NCBI GenBank assembly: GCA_900314295.1
Contig: OMUU01000034.1
Span: 1-64,000 of the forward strand
From: an uncultured Lachnospiraceae bacterium
GTDB taxonomy: Bacteria > Bacillota > Clostridia > Lachnospirales > Lachnospiraceae
Direction of reading: 5' to 3'
DNA length: 64,000 bases
The notes beneath the pieces were generated by a model, which worked only from the letters and a program-made list of their open reading frames with translations, was not told the origin of the DNA and searched no databases. Shown piece after piece: positions 24,283-33,532 of the stretch. Numbering within the stretch: the stretch's first letter is position 1; each line of letters opens with the position of its first letter. Both the position numbers and the translations under genes were made by a program.

Positions 24283-26538
24283 TTAATTTGATATCCTGAA
24301 GTCTTTCAAAATATTTTTTGTCTCTCTACCCAGGCGAATATTTTCATCTCTCGTATCCTGTGTCCCAGCGTAGGTAATCATCAGATAACAATACCCACTT
24401 TCTGCGTACATCTGATTTCCACGAATCTGGTGAACCCCTTTTAATATTTCCGCTATTTTCTCCGGATCGCTGACCACATAGGTTCCTTCTTCATTATCAA
24501 TCTGAATCGATAGGATTTCGCTTTTTTTGTTTTCTCCACCTGTTCCCGTCGTTTCTCCTGATAATGTCGGAACGGATTTTTTCTCTTCATCCAGAACAAT
24601 CTCATGATCACGCAGGAAATCCAGCGTCTTCGTGTATTCCGGATAGATGTACAGCGACTGGATCGAAATCTGGCTGTCCGGATCGGTAATCCCCATATTC
24701 CAGTCCTCGGGAGTGAATTCAAGAGAACCCAGCGGTGTTTCTTTTTCCATCGCCGATACATCCATGGCATCCATATCCCAGGACAGGCAGCGGAGCAGCT
24801 CATGGATTTCCTTTCCCGAAAGCTCCGGCGTTGTTCCCGGACCGTCCTCTACTTTCCAGGGCACAACCTTTACTTCCTGAACAGCAGAAGCCCTCAGATA
24901 ATTTGCCGGATACGCCTGCTTCCTCCAGGCCGCGTCCTTTGAAAGCTCCCTCATTGCCTTTTGAATGGTTTTCTCCGGCAGACGGTACTGCCGGTACCGT
25001 ACGCTTCCGTCCTTCATCCGGAACAATACGCTTACACCCGGTTCAAAACTGTCCGTATCCTCATCCGAGAGATGCCGGATCCCCGCTTCTGCCAGAGCAT
25101 AGATGGGCTGAAAATTATGGGTTTCGGAATTCTTCAGAACAGAAGAAATATTTTCTGTCTCGTAGGAATATTTTCCAACCTCGTTTATCCCGTCGTTATT
25201 GGTAAGCATGGCCATGGAGATAATCTCTTCCTGCCGCGGCAGCCAGGTATCATACCCAAACGGATTCAGGAGCAGTACACCGATGAATGCGGCGGTACCT
25301 CCCATCGTCACCAGAAGGGATATCCAGTGGCTCACAGCATTCTTCAAATCTCTGCTGTAGATAAATTCGATAGCAGCATTTACGAGGAACGCACCAATCA
25401 GAGAAAAAAACATCCAGCTCACATTCCGGGCATCCGTATATCTTGAAAATACATAGCCCAGAAGAACACCTGCCGGAATGCTGACCATGATCTTGATCAC
25501 AAGACCGAAGGTTTGATTCGTCAACGCACATTCTGCTGCCTCCGAAGGTCTTCTCTTATACAGAAACATTCCCGCAAGAAAAGCAAGTATGATATAAGCA
25601 GCCAATACCAGAGCAGCAAGCAGGCTGCTGCCTGCGAAACCGGGAGCAGGCATGCCTAAGATGGATTTCAACCACTTCTGTGGAAGAATCATTACAGAAA
25701 GCGGAGAGAGCAGCCACCCGATCCACCCTCCAAAATCCGTAAGGGAACTGTAGGTTTCAAATCTCTCAAGAATGAGACTTCGGATCACTTCAAAACAGAC
25801 CGGCCCGTATCCCAGGAAAAACAGGCTTACCAGAATTCCGGTCAAAAGCCTTCCCGTGAGAACCATTGCCAGGACACAGATCCCGTAAACCGCCGTGAAT
25901 GCCAGAAGATACAGCAGCACCGCCCTGCATACGGTTTTCAGCCCCGCGGCAGTCAAAAGTCCATACACTCCCCCGACGGCAAAATATGCCACCCATACGT
26001 TGATCAGCCACGGCACTGCCGCGCAGACCCATCCGGCGGCAAACTGCAGACGATACAGACGGCTGCGGGTAAATGCCAGCGTATGATAAAAATCTGTCCG
26101 CTCTCTGGAATCCAGATAATAGAATACGGTGCATGCACAGAGAATAGCCGCAATCGGGATCGATACGATCGTCAGAACGTCTCTGCTTCCAAGAGCAGAC
26201 AACAGGGTATCCATTCTCAGCGCGTGCAGAGCCTGCGTATAATTCTGTCCTTCCTCCACATAAAAATTGACGGCGTTCATCGACACAAAAAGGCGCACCG
26301 GATACAGGAGAAAGGCCACCACCATAATCAAAACCGGAAGCCAGTAGGAGATACTGATCTCCCGGAAAAGGAAGCGGCGTCCGGAAATCATCGCTTGAAA
26401 ACGGTTAGAGTCATTGCCCTTTCTTCCGGATGGGTTCCCGCGGCCTCTCTTCCGATATCTAAGATCCTTTTTCTCATCTTTTGTCCCGGATGAATTCTGT
26501 CCGTTTTTCTGACTAGCCCCGAATGCTGTGTGCGTCAT
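24283..26538 (-). CDS. Large ABC-2-like membrane protein with DUF6449-type C-terminal domain
   Basis: A 751-residue protein. A basic, probably disordered N-terminus (about 45 residues, rich in Lys/Arg/Gly) precedes 10 to 12 hydrophobic segments (about 60-480), then a soluble domain of about 270 residues with repeated LRYRQYRLPEKTIQ-, LYIYPEYTKTLDFL- and GTYVVSDPEKIAEIL-like beta units. I recall this end as DUF6449, found in Firmicutes ABC permeases. It is the permease partner of the upstream ATPase, overlapping it by 26 bases, with GGAGGTG before ATG 26538. Substrate unknown. Confidence 0.75.
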   Translation of the reverse strand: MTHTAFGASQKNGQNSSGTKDEKKDLRYRKRGRGNPSGRKGNDSNRFQAMISGRRFLFREISISYWLPVLIMVVAFLLYPVRLFVSMNAVNFYVEEGQNYTQALHALRMDTLLSALGSRDVLTIVSIPIAAILCACTVFYYLDSRERTDFYHTLAFTRSRLYRLQFAAGWVCAAVPWLINVWVAYFAVGGVYGLLTAAGLKTVCRAVLLYLLAFTAVYGICVLAMVLTGRLLTGILVSLFFLGYGPVCFEVIRSLILERFETYSSLTDFGGWIGWLLSPLSVMILPQKWLKSILGMPAPGFAGSSLLAALVLAAYIILAFLAGMFLYKRRPSEAAECALTNQTFGLVIKIMVSIPAGVLLGYVFSRYTDARNVSWMFFSLIGAFLVNAAIEFIYSRDLKNAVSHWISLLVTMGGTAAFIGVLLLNPFGYDTWLPRQEEIISMAMLTNNDGINEVGKYSYETENISSVLKNSETHNFQPIYALAEAGIRHLSDEDTDSFEPGVSVLFRMKDGSVRYRQYRLPEKTIQKAMRELSKDAAWRKQAYPANYLRASAVQEVKVVPWKVEDGPGTTPELSGKEIHELLRCLSWDMDAMDVSAMEKETPLGSLEFTPEDWNMGITDPDSQISIQSLYIYPEYTKTLDFLRDHEIVLDEEKKSVPTLSGETTGTGGENKKSEILSIQIDNEEGTYVVSDPEKIAEILKGVHQIRGNQMYAESGYCYLMITYAGTQDTRDENIRLGRETKNILKDFRISN

Positions 26539-27415
26539 ATCCGGCCACCTCCGTTTCCGTAATGAAAATTTCCTCAAGAGTCAGCGGAAGGTTTTCCACA
26601 AAAACAGGATTCATCCGTTCAATCGGCTCCATGACATCCTGATAGGTTCCCCTTGCAACAATCGTTAATATGGAGCCTCTCTTTTCACTCAGAATAATAT
26701 CCAGCTTTGTCTTTAATTCCTCCTCCATCAACGGATCCCGGAGAACCACCTGCACCTTCTGCATATTGAATTTCATGTCATCCAGCGCCCTGGAAAGAAG
26801 CAGGCCTCCCTTATGAAGCAGACCCACATGATCGCAAATATCCTCCAGCTCTCTCAGATTGTGCGAAGCAATCACCGGCACAAAATCCCGGTCAAGAATC
26901 TCCGCGGCAAGAAGTCCCTTCACAGCCTGACGGATCACCGGATCAAGGCCGTCAAACGTCTCATCACAGAGCAGATACTTTGTGTTGGAGCAGATACCCA
27001 GGAAAAGCGAGAGCTGCTTTTTCATCCCCTTTGAAAATGTATGAACCCTTCGCCGTTCTTCAAGCCCGGCCTTTTTCAGAAAGTCCAGAAACCGTTTCTC
27101 GCGAAACTCCGGGTAAACAATCTCCCAGGTCTTCATCATGGAAAGCGGTGTGGCGTTGACCGGGAAATATCCGACATCCGGAATGAAGCAGATCTTCGCC
27201 TTGCTCTCCGGATTGTCCCAAACCGGCATTCCGTCAATCAGGATCTCACCGCTATCCTGTTTCAGAACGCCTGCCGCCAGCCGGAGCAGCGTACTCTTCC
27301 CCGCTCCGTTCGTCCCGACCAGGCCGAAAACCTCGCCCTCGGAAATACTCGCGGTAATATCATGCAGCGCGGGAACATCCTGAAATTTTTTTGACACATT
27401 CTTCAGTTTAATCAT
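26513..27415 (-). CDS. ABC transporter ATP-binding protein, YtrB/CcmA-like
   Basis: A 300-residue ATPase. Walker A GTNGAGKSTLLRLAAG, signature-region variant TFSKGMKKQLSLFLGI (SKGMKK instead of the usual LSGGQ, as in other YtrB-type ATPases), Walker B LLCDETFDGLDP, H-loop VIASHNL. The last 80 residues form an extra domain. ATG 27415 has GGAGGGG and lies inside the end of the GntR gene. The regulator-ATPase-permease order copies the B. subtilis ytrA-ytrB arrangement, which responds to cell-wall antibiotics. Confidence 0.9.
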   Translation of the reverse strand: MIKLKNVSKKFQDVPALHDITASISEGEVFGLVGTNGAGKSTLLRLAAGVLKQDSGEILIDGMPVWDNPESKAKICFIPDVGYFPVNATPLSMMKTWEIVYPEFREKRFLDFLKKAGLEERRRVHTFSKGMKKQLSLFLGICSNTKYLLCDETFDGLDPVIRQAVKGLLAAEILDRDFVPVIASHNLRELEDICDHVGLLHKGGLLLSRALDDMKFNMQKVQVVLRDPLMEEELKTKLDIILSEKRGSILTIVARGTYQDVMEPIERMNPVFVENLPLTLEEIFITETEVAGYDAHSIRG

Positions 27416-27785
27416 GGTCGTCCCCTCCATAAACCTCATCAATAAGCATCAAACAGCTCTGCCGGCTGACGCCGATCTCTTTTCCTTCCTTTAAAGACGC
27501 TTTCAGGCCTTCCTTCCAAAGGCTTCGTTTCTGCTCCGCCAGAGAAGAATAATTTCCGGAGACAAAATTTCCTCTTCCCTTTACCGTATAGATATACCCG
27601 TCCTTTTCCAGGGAAGCATATGCCTTCTGAATGGTGTTGGGATTGATGGACAATTCCTGTGCCATCTGCCGGACAGAAGGAATCTTCTCATCCGGCTGCA
27701 GAACCCCTTTAATAATCAGCATCTCATAGTATGAGATGATCTGCTCATAAATCGGGCGCCGGTCCTGATAATCAATCGAAACCAA
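27408..27785 (-). CDS. GntR-family regulator, YtrA subfamily
   Basis: A 125-residue repressor. The N-terminal winged helix has RPIYEQIISYYEMLIIKGVLQPDEKIPSVRQMAQELSINPNTIQKAYASLEKDGYIYTVKGRGNFV, the GntR signature; the C-terminal part is a short helical dimer module, as in YtrA, with no effector domain. Start is TTG after AAGGAGG at seven bases. It is first in its operon and overlaps the ATPase gene by eight bases. A dyad on its own -10 box points to autoregulation, with release likely on a membrane or wall stress signal. Confidence 0.88.
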   Translation of the reverse strand: MVSIDYQDRRPIYEQIISYYEMLIIKGVLQPDEKIPSVRQMAQELSINPNTIQKAYASLEKDGYIYTVKGRGNFVSGNYSSLAEQKRSLWKEGLKASLKEGKEIGVSRQSCLMLIDEVYGGDDHD

Positions 27786-27853
27786 ATTCTGACCTCCTTC
27801 CGCACTCTGTATATTCCCGCTGTCTTATCCGGATCATTATAGAGCGGTGTGTA

Positions 27854-27867
27854 TATAGTGTACTATA
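27854..27867. promoter_or_regulatory. Probable operator of the GntR operon
   Basis: TATAGT-GT-ACTATA, six-base arms, covers the -10 box (27862-27867). It lies in a wider region of TGTA / TACA half-sites (GTGTATATAG ... TAATACAC). YtrA-type repressors bind dyads of this size. Confidence 0.6.
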
Positions 27868-27890
27868 TTGCATAATACACTCCCTGTCAA
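27862..27890 (-). promoter_or_regulatory. Promoter of the GntR-ABC operon
   Basis: Minus strand TTGACA (27885-27890), 17-base spacer, TATAGT (27862-27867). Leader about 75 bases before the TTG start. Confidence 0.8.
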
Positions 27891-27935
27891 GAAAAAGCTT
27901 CCGTCCGGCGATATGTGCCGATCGAAAGCTTTTTC
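27891..27935 (-). terminator. Terminator after aspS
   Basis: Minus strand GAAAAAGCTTTCG and CGGAAGCTTTTTC arms with a 19-base loop, ending in T residues and running straight into the TTGACA of the GntR promoter. Confidence 0.65.
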
Positions 27936-27941
27936 AACCAA

Positions 27942-29732
27942 TTATTCTTCTTCCGGAACTTCCAGTCCCAGCTCATCCAGCTGCTTCGGATCCACTCTCG
28001 ACGGAGCCTCCGTCATCAGATCCGACGCGTCCTTCACCTTCGGGAAGGCGATCACGTCACGAATGGTATCGGCCTCTGCCATAAGCATAACCAGACGGTC
28101 CAGTCCATAGGCCAGTCCCGCGTGCGGCGGCACTCCATATTTGAACGCCGTCAGCAGGAACTTGAAATTATCCCAAGCGCGTTCCTTCGTAAAGCCGAGC
28201 ACCTCGAACATCTTTTCCTGAATATCATTCTGATGAATCCGGACGGAGCCTCCGCCGATTTCATTTCCGTTCAGCGTGATATCATACGCTTTCGCGCGTA
28301 CAGAACCCGGATCGGAATCAATCCTGCTCCAGTCTTCTTCCATCGGCATGGTGAAGGGATGATGCATCGCCATAAAGCGGTTCTCCTCATCCGACCACTC
28401 CAGAAGCGGGAATTCGACGATCCACAGGAACCGGAAGTCGTCCTTCCGCGTGAGTTCCAGCTCGTCCCTGAAATGAAGACGAAGCTGACCGAGCACGTTC
28501 CACACAATTTTGTTGCGGTCCGCCGCAAAAATCAGAAGATCGCCCTTTTCTCCGCGCATTGCCCCGATCAGCGATTTCTCCTGTTCTTCGGTCATGAATT
28601 TTGCAAAGGAAGATTTGACGGATCCATCCTCCTTCAGCTGAATATAGGCGAGACCGCCGGCGCCCATCCCTTTTGCCATTTCCACAAGCTTGTCGATCTG
28701 CTTGCGTCCCATATTGCCCTGCCCCTTCACGTTTATGCCGCGCACGGAACCGTCCTTCAGGGAGAGAGCATTCCGGAATACCGGAAATTCAAAATCTTTT
28801 ACAACCTCTGAAACATCTACCAGCTCCAGGCCGAACCGGATATCCGGCTTGTCCGAACCGAAGCGGTTCATCGCCTCAATCCAGGGCATTCTCGGAATCG
28901 GCGTGGGAACATCGACATTGAGCGTTTTCTTGAACAGATACTTCAGATATCTCTCATTGACGTCAATGACATCGTCCACATCCACGAAGGAGAGCTCCAT
29001 ATCGATCTGCGTAAACTCCGGCTGACGATCCGCGCGAAGATCCTCGTCACGGAAGCATCTTGCCAGCTGAATGTAACGGTCGTATCCCGAACACATCAGA
29101 AGCTGCTTGAACAGCTGCGGAGACTGCGGAAGCGCATAAAAGCTTCCGGGATGAATGCGGCTCGGAACGAGATAATCACGGGCGCCTTCCGGTGTGCTCT
29201 TGCCAAGCATCGGCGTCTCAATCTCCATAAAGCCTTCCTTATGGAAAAACTCACGGGTATAATATGCGACATCCGAACGGAGCTTCATGTTTCTCTGCAG
29301 ATCCGGGCGCCGGAGATCAAGATACCGATGGGTCAGGCGGATCTCATCCTTCGTCTTGCTGTTTTCCTCAATCGGGAAAGGCGGTGTCTCCGACTCTGCC
29401 AGGATTCTCAGGTAATTCACCAGAACCTCCAGCGAGCCGGTCGCAAGTCTCTCATTGACTGCTCCCTCCCGTTTCCGGACTGTCCCCCGGACCGCGATCA
29501 CAAATTCAGAGCGTAGCTTTGTTGCTTTCGCAAAGCACTCCTCCTCTGTCTCCTTACTGTCGAAAATCAGCTGCATGATACCGGAACGATCCCGAAGGTC
29601 CACGAAAATAATGCCGCCCTTATTGCGGCTCTTCTGCACCCATCCCATCAGAGTCACTTCGCTGCCGATCATTTCTGCAGTAACTTCAGCGGCCCTGCAA
29701 GTCCGTTTCATTCCTTTCATACTCTCCGCCAT
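27942..29732 (-). CDS. aspS: Aspartyl-tRNA synthetase
   Basis: Class IIb synthetase charging tRNA-Asp, 596 residues, the bacterial-type length. N-terminal OB anticodon domain (EVTLMGWVQKSRNKGGIIFVDLRDRSGIMQ), class II motif 2 CFRDEDLRADRQPEFTQIDMELSF, the bacterial GAD insertion (about 290-420), motif 3 GLAYGLDRLVML. The start has AAGGAGA. It has its own sigma-A promoter and is separated from hisS by about 150 bases. Many Firmicutes place aspS next to hisS. Confidence 0.96.
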   Translation of the reverse strand: MAESMKGMKRTCRAAEVTAEMIGSEVTLMGWVQKSRNKGGIIFVDLRDRSGIMQLIFDSKETEEECFAKATKLRSEFVIAVRGTVRKREGAVNERLATGSLEVLVNYLRILAESETPPFPIEENSKTKDEIRLTHRYLDLRRPDLQRNMKLRSDVAYYTREFFHKEGFMEIETPMLGKSTPEGARDYLVPSRIHPGSFYALPQSPQLFKQLLMCSGYDRYIQLARCFRDEDLRADRQPEFTQIDMELSFVDVDDVIDVNERYLKYLFKKTLNVDVPTPIPRMPWIEAMNRFGSDKPDIRFGLELVDVSEVVKDFEFPVFRNALSLKDGSVRGINVKGQGNMGRKQIDKLVEMAKGMGAGGLAYIQLKEDGSVKSSFAKFMTEEQEKSLIGAMRGEKGDLLIFAADRNKIVWNVLGQLRLHFRDELELTRKDDFRFLWIVEFPLLEWSDEENRFMAMHHPFTMPMEEDWSRIDSDPGSVRAKAYDITLNGNEIGGGSVRIHQNDIQEKMFEVLGFTKERAWDNFKFLLTAFKYGVPPHAGLAYGLDRLVMLMAEADTIRDVIAFPKVKDASDLMTEAPSRVDPKQLDELGLEVPEEE

Positions 29733-29766
29733 GGTGTATTGTCTCCTTATCCTCTATTATAACTGA

Positions 29767-29795
29767 TTTATAACCATTATTGATCTGCCTGTCAA
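29767..29795 (-). promoter_or_regulatory. Promoter of aspS
   Basis: Minus strand TTGACA (29790-29795), 17-base spacer, TATAAA (29767-29772). A second TATAAT lies downstream. A TTCTGT / ACAGAA hairpin with a TTTTT tail precedes it and may end the hisS transcript. No T-box sequence (no specifier loop, no anti-terminator motif) is seen. Confidence 0.75.
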
Positions 29796-29881
29796 AAAGC
29801 CTTCTGTATCCAGATAGCGTCAATCGTAGACAGAAATTTCCAGAACCATCTGTCTTAGCATCACTGACTGTTAAAGGATAA

Positions 29882-31132
29882 TCATTCGGCAAAAACTTCT
29901 TCTATTTCCGTATATCCCTCTGCCGCAAGCTGCTCCTTCTGGAATTTTTTGTTTTTCTTCATGACCAGAAGATTCACGGTCTTACCCTCCGCTCTTTCCT
30001 GCATGGCCTTGCGGACGGTCTCCTGAATCTGCTCACCGGAGCACTTCTTCTCGATGAGATACGCTTTCTTTGCAGCGGAGCCAGGAACCTTATATCCCCT
30101 TTCCAGAAGAAGCATAACAATTCTCTCAAACCCGACGGAAAAGCCGACCGCAGGCACCGGCTGACCGATAAACTTTCCAACCATCTCGTCATATCTTCCG
30201 CCGCCGCCGACAGACCCGCCATATTCATCCATGGATATCTCGAAGATCGGGCCCGTGTAATAGGACATGCCGCGCACAAGCGTCGGGTCGAACTTCATGC
30301 GGAACTCCGCAGTTTTAACCGCGTCAACGCTGTTCATGATCGTGATCAGGCCGTCTGCGTATTCCGGATCGAGGAATCCCGTCAGCTTCTCTTTTGCCAT
30401 CTGCACACCCGCGGCATCCGGTGTGAGGATTCGGAACAGCTCCAGGTATTTATCGACAGATTCCCTGCCATATCCCGATTCCAGAAGTTCCTTTTCTACG
30501 CCATCCAGACCAATCTTGTCCATTTTATCGAGAATGATAAACACCTCATCGTAGGACTCCTCCGGGAAGCCGCTGTACACCGCCATCGCCTTCAGGATGC
30601 GGCGGTCGTTGATGCGGATTGTGAAATTCCGGAAATCCAGCTTGCCCAGCAATGTCGTCGTTGCCAGAATCAGCTCGATCTCCGCCAGGTTGGAGGCTTC
30701 TCCCAGGATGTCTATATCGCACTGTCTGAACTGGCGGAAGCGTCCTCTCTGCGGACGGTCTGCGCGGAAAACGTTTCCGGTCTGCAGGGCTTTAAACGGG
30801 CTCGGAAGCTCATTGGCATTGTTCGCATAAAAACGTGACAGCGGAAGAGTCAGATCATACCGAAGGCCGCCGTCCACCAGATCCTGCTCGGATTTTGCCT
30901 CCGAAAGTTTAAGCTTTTCTCCTCTTTTCAGGATCTTGAAGATCAGCTTTTCGTTTTCACCGCCCTGCTTGCTGTTCAGATTTTCTATATGTTCCACACA
31001 GGGAGTCTCAATCGGCGTAAATCCGAACTTTGAATATGTCTCGTTGATCAATCCGATTACATAATTGCGGATCTCCATCTCCTGCGGGAGAATATCCTTC
31101 ATTCCGGTAACGGGTTTCTTGGTAAGCTTCAT
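29882..31132 (-). CDS. hisS: Histidyl-tRNA synthetase
   Basis: Class II synthetase charging tRNA-His; 416 residues. Motif 1 TPIETPCVEHIE, motif 2 VFRADRPQRGRFRQFRQCDIDILG, histidine-A signature (SYYTGPIFEISM) and motif 3 VGFSVGFERIVML are present, with the C-terminal anticodon domain. ATG 31132 overlaps the stop of the HD-GYP gene (ATGA). A TTG at 31144 is closer to a GAGAGGAG but too close to it. Coupled to the HD-GYP gene. Confidence 0.95.
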   Translation of the reverse strand: MKLTKKPVTGMKDILPQEMEIRNYVIGLINETYSKFGFTPIETPCVEHIENLNSKQGGENEKLIFKILKRGEKLKLSEAKSEQDLVDGGLRYDLTLPLSRFYANNANELPSPFKALQTGNVFRADRPQRGRFRQFRQCDIDILGEASNLAEIELILATTTLLGKLDFRNFTIRINDRRILKAMAVYSGFPEESYDEVFIILDKMDKIGLDGVEKELLESGYGRESVDKYLELFRILTPDAAGVQMAKEKLTGFLDPEYADGLITIMNSVDAVKTAEFRMKFDPTLVRGMSYYTGPIFEISMDEYGGSVGGGGRYDEMVGKFIGQPVPAVGFSVGFERIVMLLLERGYKVPGSAAKKAYLIEKKCSGEQIQETVRKAMQERAEGKTVNLLVMKKNKKFQKEQLAAEGYTEIEEVFAE

Positions 31133-31962
31133 AATTTTTTCCAAACTCCTCTCACTTCCGGCCGTACCTCAGGCATAGATATGCTGCCATCCGGACTCCT
31201 GTGCAGAACCCGCTGGAATGCCAGAAAAACTTTCAGGTTATATTTTTCGACTTCTTCGATCATCATTTTCATGGCGTTTTCCGGTGAAAACGCGCTGCGG
31301 TAAGGACGATCCTGAATCAATGCACAGAATACATCACAGACACGGAGAATGCAAGCCCCAAGCGGTATATTGGCGCCTTCCAGGCTCTCCGGGTAACCGC
31401 TTCCGTCCATATTCTCATGATGGTATAGGACATCCCTGCAGATCTCTTCCGAAAAACCGTGACGCTTCAGAATGTCATATCCCACCCTCGGATGCTGCCG
31501 GACGGAATTCATCTCCTCCACCAGCATGGTATTTTTGCCCTCTGTCGCGCTGGAAATCTGCGCCTTGCCAATATCGTGGAAAAATCCCGCGACGATCAGG
31601 TCGTTGCACGCCTCGTCCGAAAGCCCCAGTTCACGGCCCACCTCATAGGCGAGGCTGCTGACATTTTCTCCGTGCTCCAGCTGCTCAGACATCTTGGCGC
31701 CGAACAGGTGCCTTGAATTGCGATAAGAAGAGCGGCCCCCCTTTAACTGTGCGTCATCCTTATGCCGGGTATATGCCTTCTGCTTCTCTTGCTTTTTCTG
31801 ACCGGTGGACGTTTTCTTCTTTTTCCCTGAATTCTTTTTCTGCGCCTTCTCTCCGTTTTCCTTACTCTCTATGATCTGTATCTTCTGTTTTTTCTTCGGA
31901 TGGTTCTCTTTGCTTTTTTTGCTTCCTGTCCATTCTTTGGACCTGCTGTCTTTTTTCTTCAT
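31129..31962 (-). CDS. HD-GYP domain protein with long Lys-rich N-terminus
   Basis: A 277-residue cytoplasmic protein. Residues 1-80 are about one-third lysine plus Ser/Glu/Gln and probably disordered. The rest is an HD-GYP domain: HD at 129-130 (FFHDIGK) and HHENMDGSGYPESLEG at 181-196 with all key residues, LRVCDVFCAL and RPYR. This domain hydrolyses cyclic di-GMP or related cyclic dinucleotides in characterised proteins. It lies between hemZ and hisS, overlapping hisS by four bases; the start has a weak ribosome site (GAAG). The basic tail may bind nucleic acid. Confidence 0.85.
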   Translation of the reverse strand: MKKKDSRSKEWTGSKKSKENHPKKKQKIQIIESKENGEKAQKKNSGKKKKTSTGQKKQEKQKAYTRHKDDAQLKGGRSSYRNSRHLFGAKMSEQLEHGENVSSLAYEVGRELGLSDEACNDLIVAGFFHDIGKAQISSATEGKNTMLVEEMNSVRQHPRVGYDILKRHGFSEEICRDVLYHHENMDGSGYPESLEGANIPLGACILRVCDVFCALIQDRPYRSAFSPENAMKMMIEEVEKYNLKVFLAFQRVLHRSPDGSISMPEVRPEVRGVWKKL

Positions 31963-31971
31963 ACAATATCT

Positions 31972-33513
31972 TCAATGCCTCAGATACGAATCAATGCCGG
32001 TTTTCTTGCGCTGGCACATCTCCTCCACACGCTCCGTGTAGTTTTTCAGATCCTTTACATTCTCCGCCCGCTCGATCCGTCTCCCGTCTTCAAAGACAAA
32101 CTTCGTGGATGCCCCCGAGCCCGCGGCCAGAATGCTCTGTTTTTCTTCCATGATCAGCACATTATAGATTCCCGCTTTCCCGGGTTTTGCATATCCGACG
32201 TTCTCGAAATTGCCCGCCATATTCTTATATCGGTACAGATAATAGGGACTCATTCCCATCTCTTCCGCACAATTCTGTGTAAGGTCCATGATTTCCGCGG
32301 AATTCCGGAAGGAAATCGATTCATATTCTTCCTTAAAGAGATTCAGCCTGGTCGCGCGCTTCAGCGCGAGCGAATGAATGGTCAGGCTGTCGGGCTCCAG
32401 CTTCCGGATCTCATCCAGCGTGTGGCTCACTTCGTCGGCCCCCTCTCCGGGTAGCCCGACAATCAGATCCATGTTGATATTATCGAACCCCATTTTGCGG
32501 GCCAGGTGGAATTTCTCAATCGTCTCCTCCACCGTGTGGTTTCTGCCGATCAGATCCAGAGTCTTCTGGTTCATGGTCTGCGGATTGATGGAAATGCGGC
32601 TGACCGGATATTGACGCAGCACGCGCAGTTTTTCCTCTGTGATCGTATCCGGGCGTCCTGCCTCCACCGTGAATTCCGCAACATGATCCAGATCAAACTC
32701 GTGCTTCAAAACCGAGAGAAGCTCATTCAAACGATCTGCCGAGACAGACGTCGGTGTCCCGCCGCCGATATAGACCGTATCCAGGGTGAAGTCCTTCATT
32801 TCCTCCGCGATAAAGGCAAGCTCCCGGTACATGGCATGAAAATACGGCTCCTCCATCTTCCGGCAGAGATCCAGCCGGTGCGAGCCGAACGAACAGTACA
32901 AACAGATGGTTGGACAGAAGGGAATGCCCACATAAAGACTATACCCCTTCTCCAGGTGCATGCGATCAAGGATTTCGCTTTCTCTGTGAATCACGGAAAG
33001 GGACAGACGGATCTTGCCATCTGACGTGAAATATTGCTCTTTCATTTCACAACCGATCTCATCATCGGATCGGCCTTCCTCCAGCAGCTTCATCGCGATC
33101 TTAGTCGGACGAATCCCTGTAAGATCCCCCCAGGGGAGCGTCCTGCCGGTTGCCTCTGACAGATTCCTGTAGATAAGCTGCTTCAGCTCATTCTTCGTAC
33201 GGGTTCTATCGTCCGGATCGGAGAGGATGCACATCGCTGTGACCGGGCCGGCAACTCCAAGCTTTCTTCCATTCTCCAGAGCCTTCCGCTGTGCCTCGGA
33301 GCTGCTCCATTTCTCCTGCATAGAGCCAAAAGAAAAGGAGACATGCGCCCTGTCATACCTGACGACGAAATCCGCATCGAAATCTCCGGAAGGGCGTTCC
33401 TCGCCCGTATACCAGATTGCAATTTCTGACAATGGAAAAAAAGCCCGGATCAGATTGTAGACATCGTATTCATATTCCCTCTGGTTGAACTGAAGTGTAA
33501 ATCTTGCAGGCAC
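31972..33513 (-). CDS. hemZ: Coproporphyrinogen dehydrogenase HemZ-like radical SAM protein
   Basis: A 513-residue oxygen-independent coproporphyrinogen oxidase relative. A domain of about 180 residues precedes the radical SAM core, where Cys200, Cys204 and Cys207 in PFCPTICLYCSFGSH bind the 4Fe-4S cluster; YIGGGTPT and the TVEAGRPDTI-type SAM residues follow, then the HemN-like C-terminal part. Start is GTG with GAGGTG upstream. In Bacillus HemZ acts in anaerobic haem synthesis, but no other haem genes are here and the activity of HemZ-type proteins is disputed. Part of the rel-hisS operon. Confidence 0.9.
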   Translation of the reverse strand: MPARFTLQFNQREYEYDVYNLIRAFFPLSEIAIWYTGEERPSGDFDADFVVRYDRAHVSFSFGSMQEKWSSSEAQRKALENGRKLGVAGPVTAMCILSDPDDRTRTKNELKQLIYRNLSEATGRTLPWGDLTGIRPTKIAMKLLEEGRSDDEIGCEMKEQYFTSDGKIRLSLSVIHRESEILDRMHLEKGYSLYVGIPFCPTICLYCSFGSHRLDLCRKMEEPYFHAMYRELAFIAEEMKDFTLDTVYIGGGTPTSVSADRLNELLSVLKHEFDLDHVAEFTVEAGRPDTITEEKLRVLRQYPVSRISINPQTMNQKTLDLIGRNHTVEETIEKFHLARKMGFDNINMDLIVGLPGEGADEVSHTLDEIRKLEPDSLTIHSLALKRATRLNLFKEEYESISFRNSAEIMDLTQNCAEEMGMSPYYLYRYKNMAGNFENVGYAKPGKAGIYNVLIMEEKQSILAAGSGASTKFVFEDGRRIERAENVKDLKNYTERVEEMCQRKKTGIDSYLRH

Positions 33514-33532
33514 CTTTTCACCTCATTTCCTC

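Noticed and set aside
29733..29881. T-box leader for aspS or hisS
   Set aside because: No T-box anti-terminator sequence and no specifier loop are seen in the gap.
29686..29892. A 68-codon minus-strand frame between hisS and aspS
   Set aside because: It runs through the aspS promoter and overlaps the aspS start; no ribosome site and no recognisable motif.
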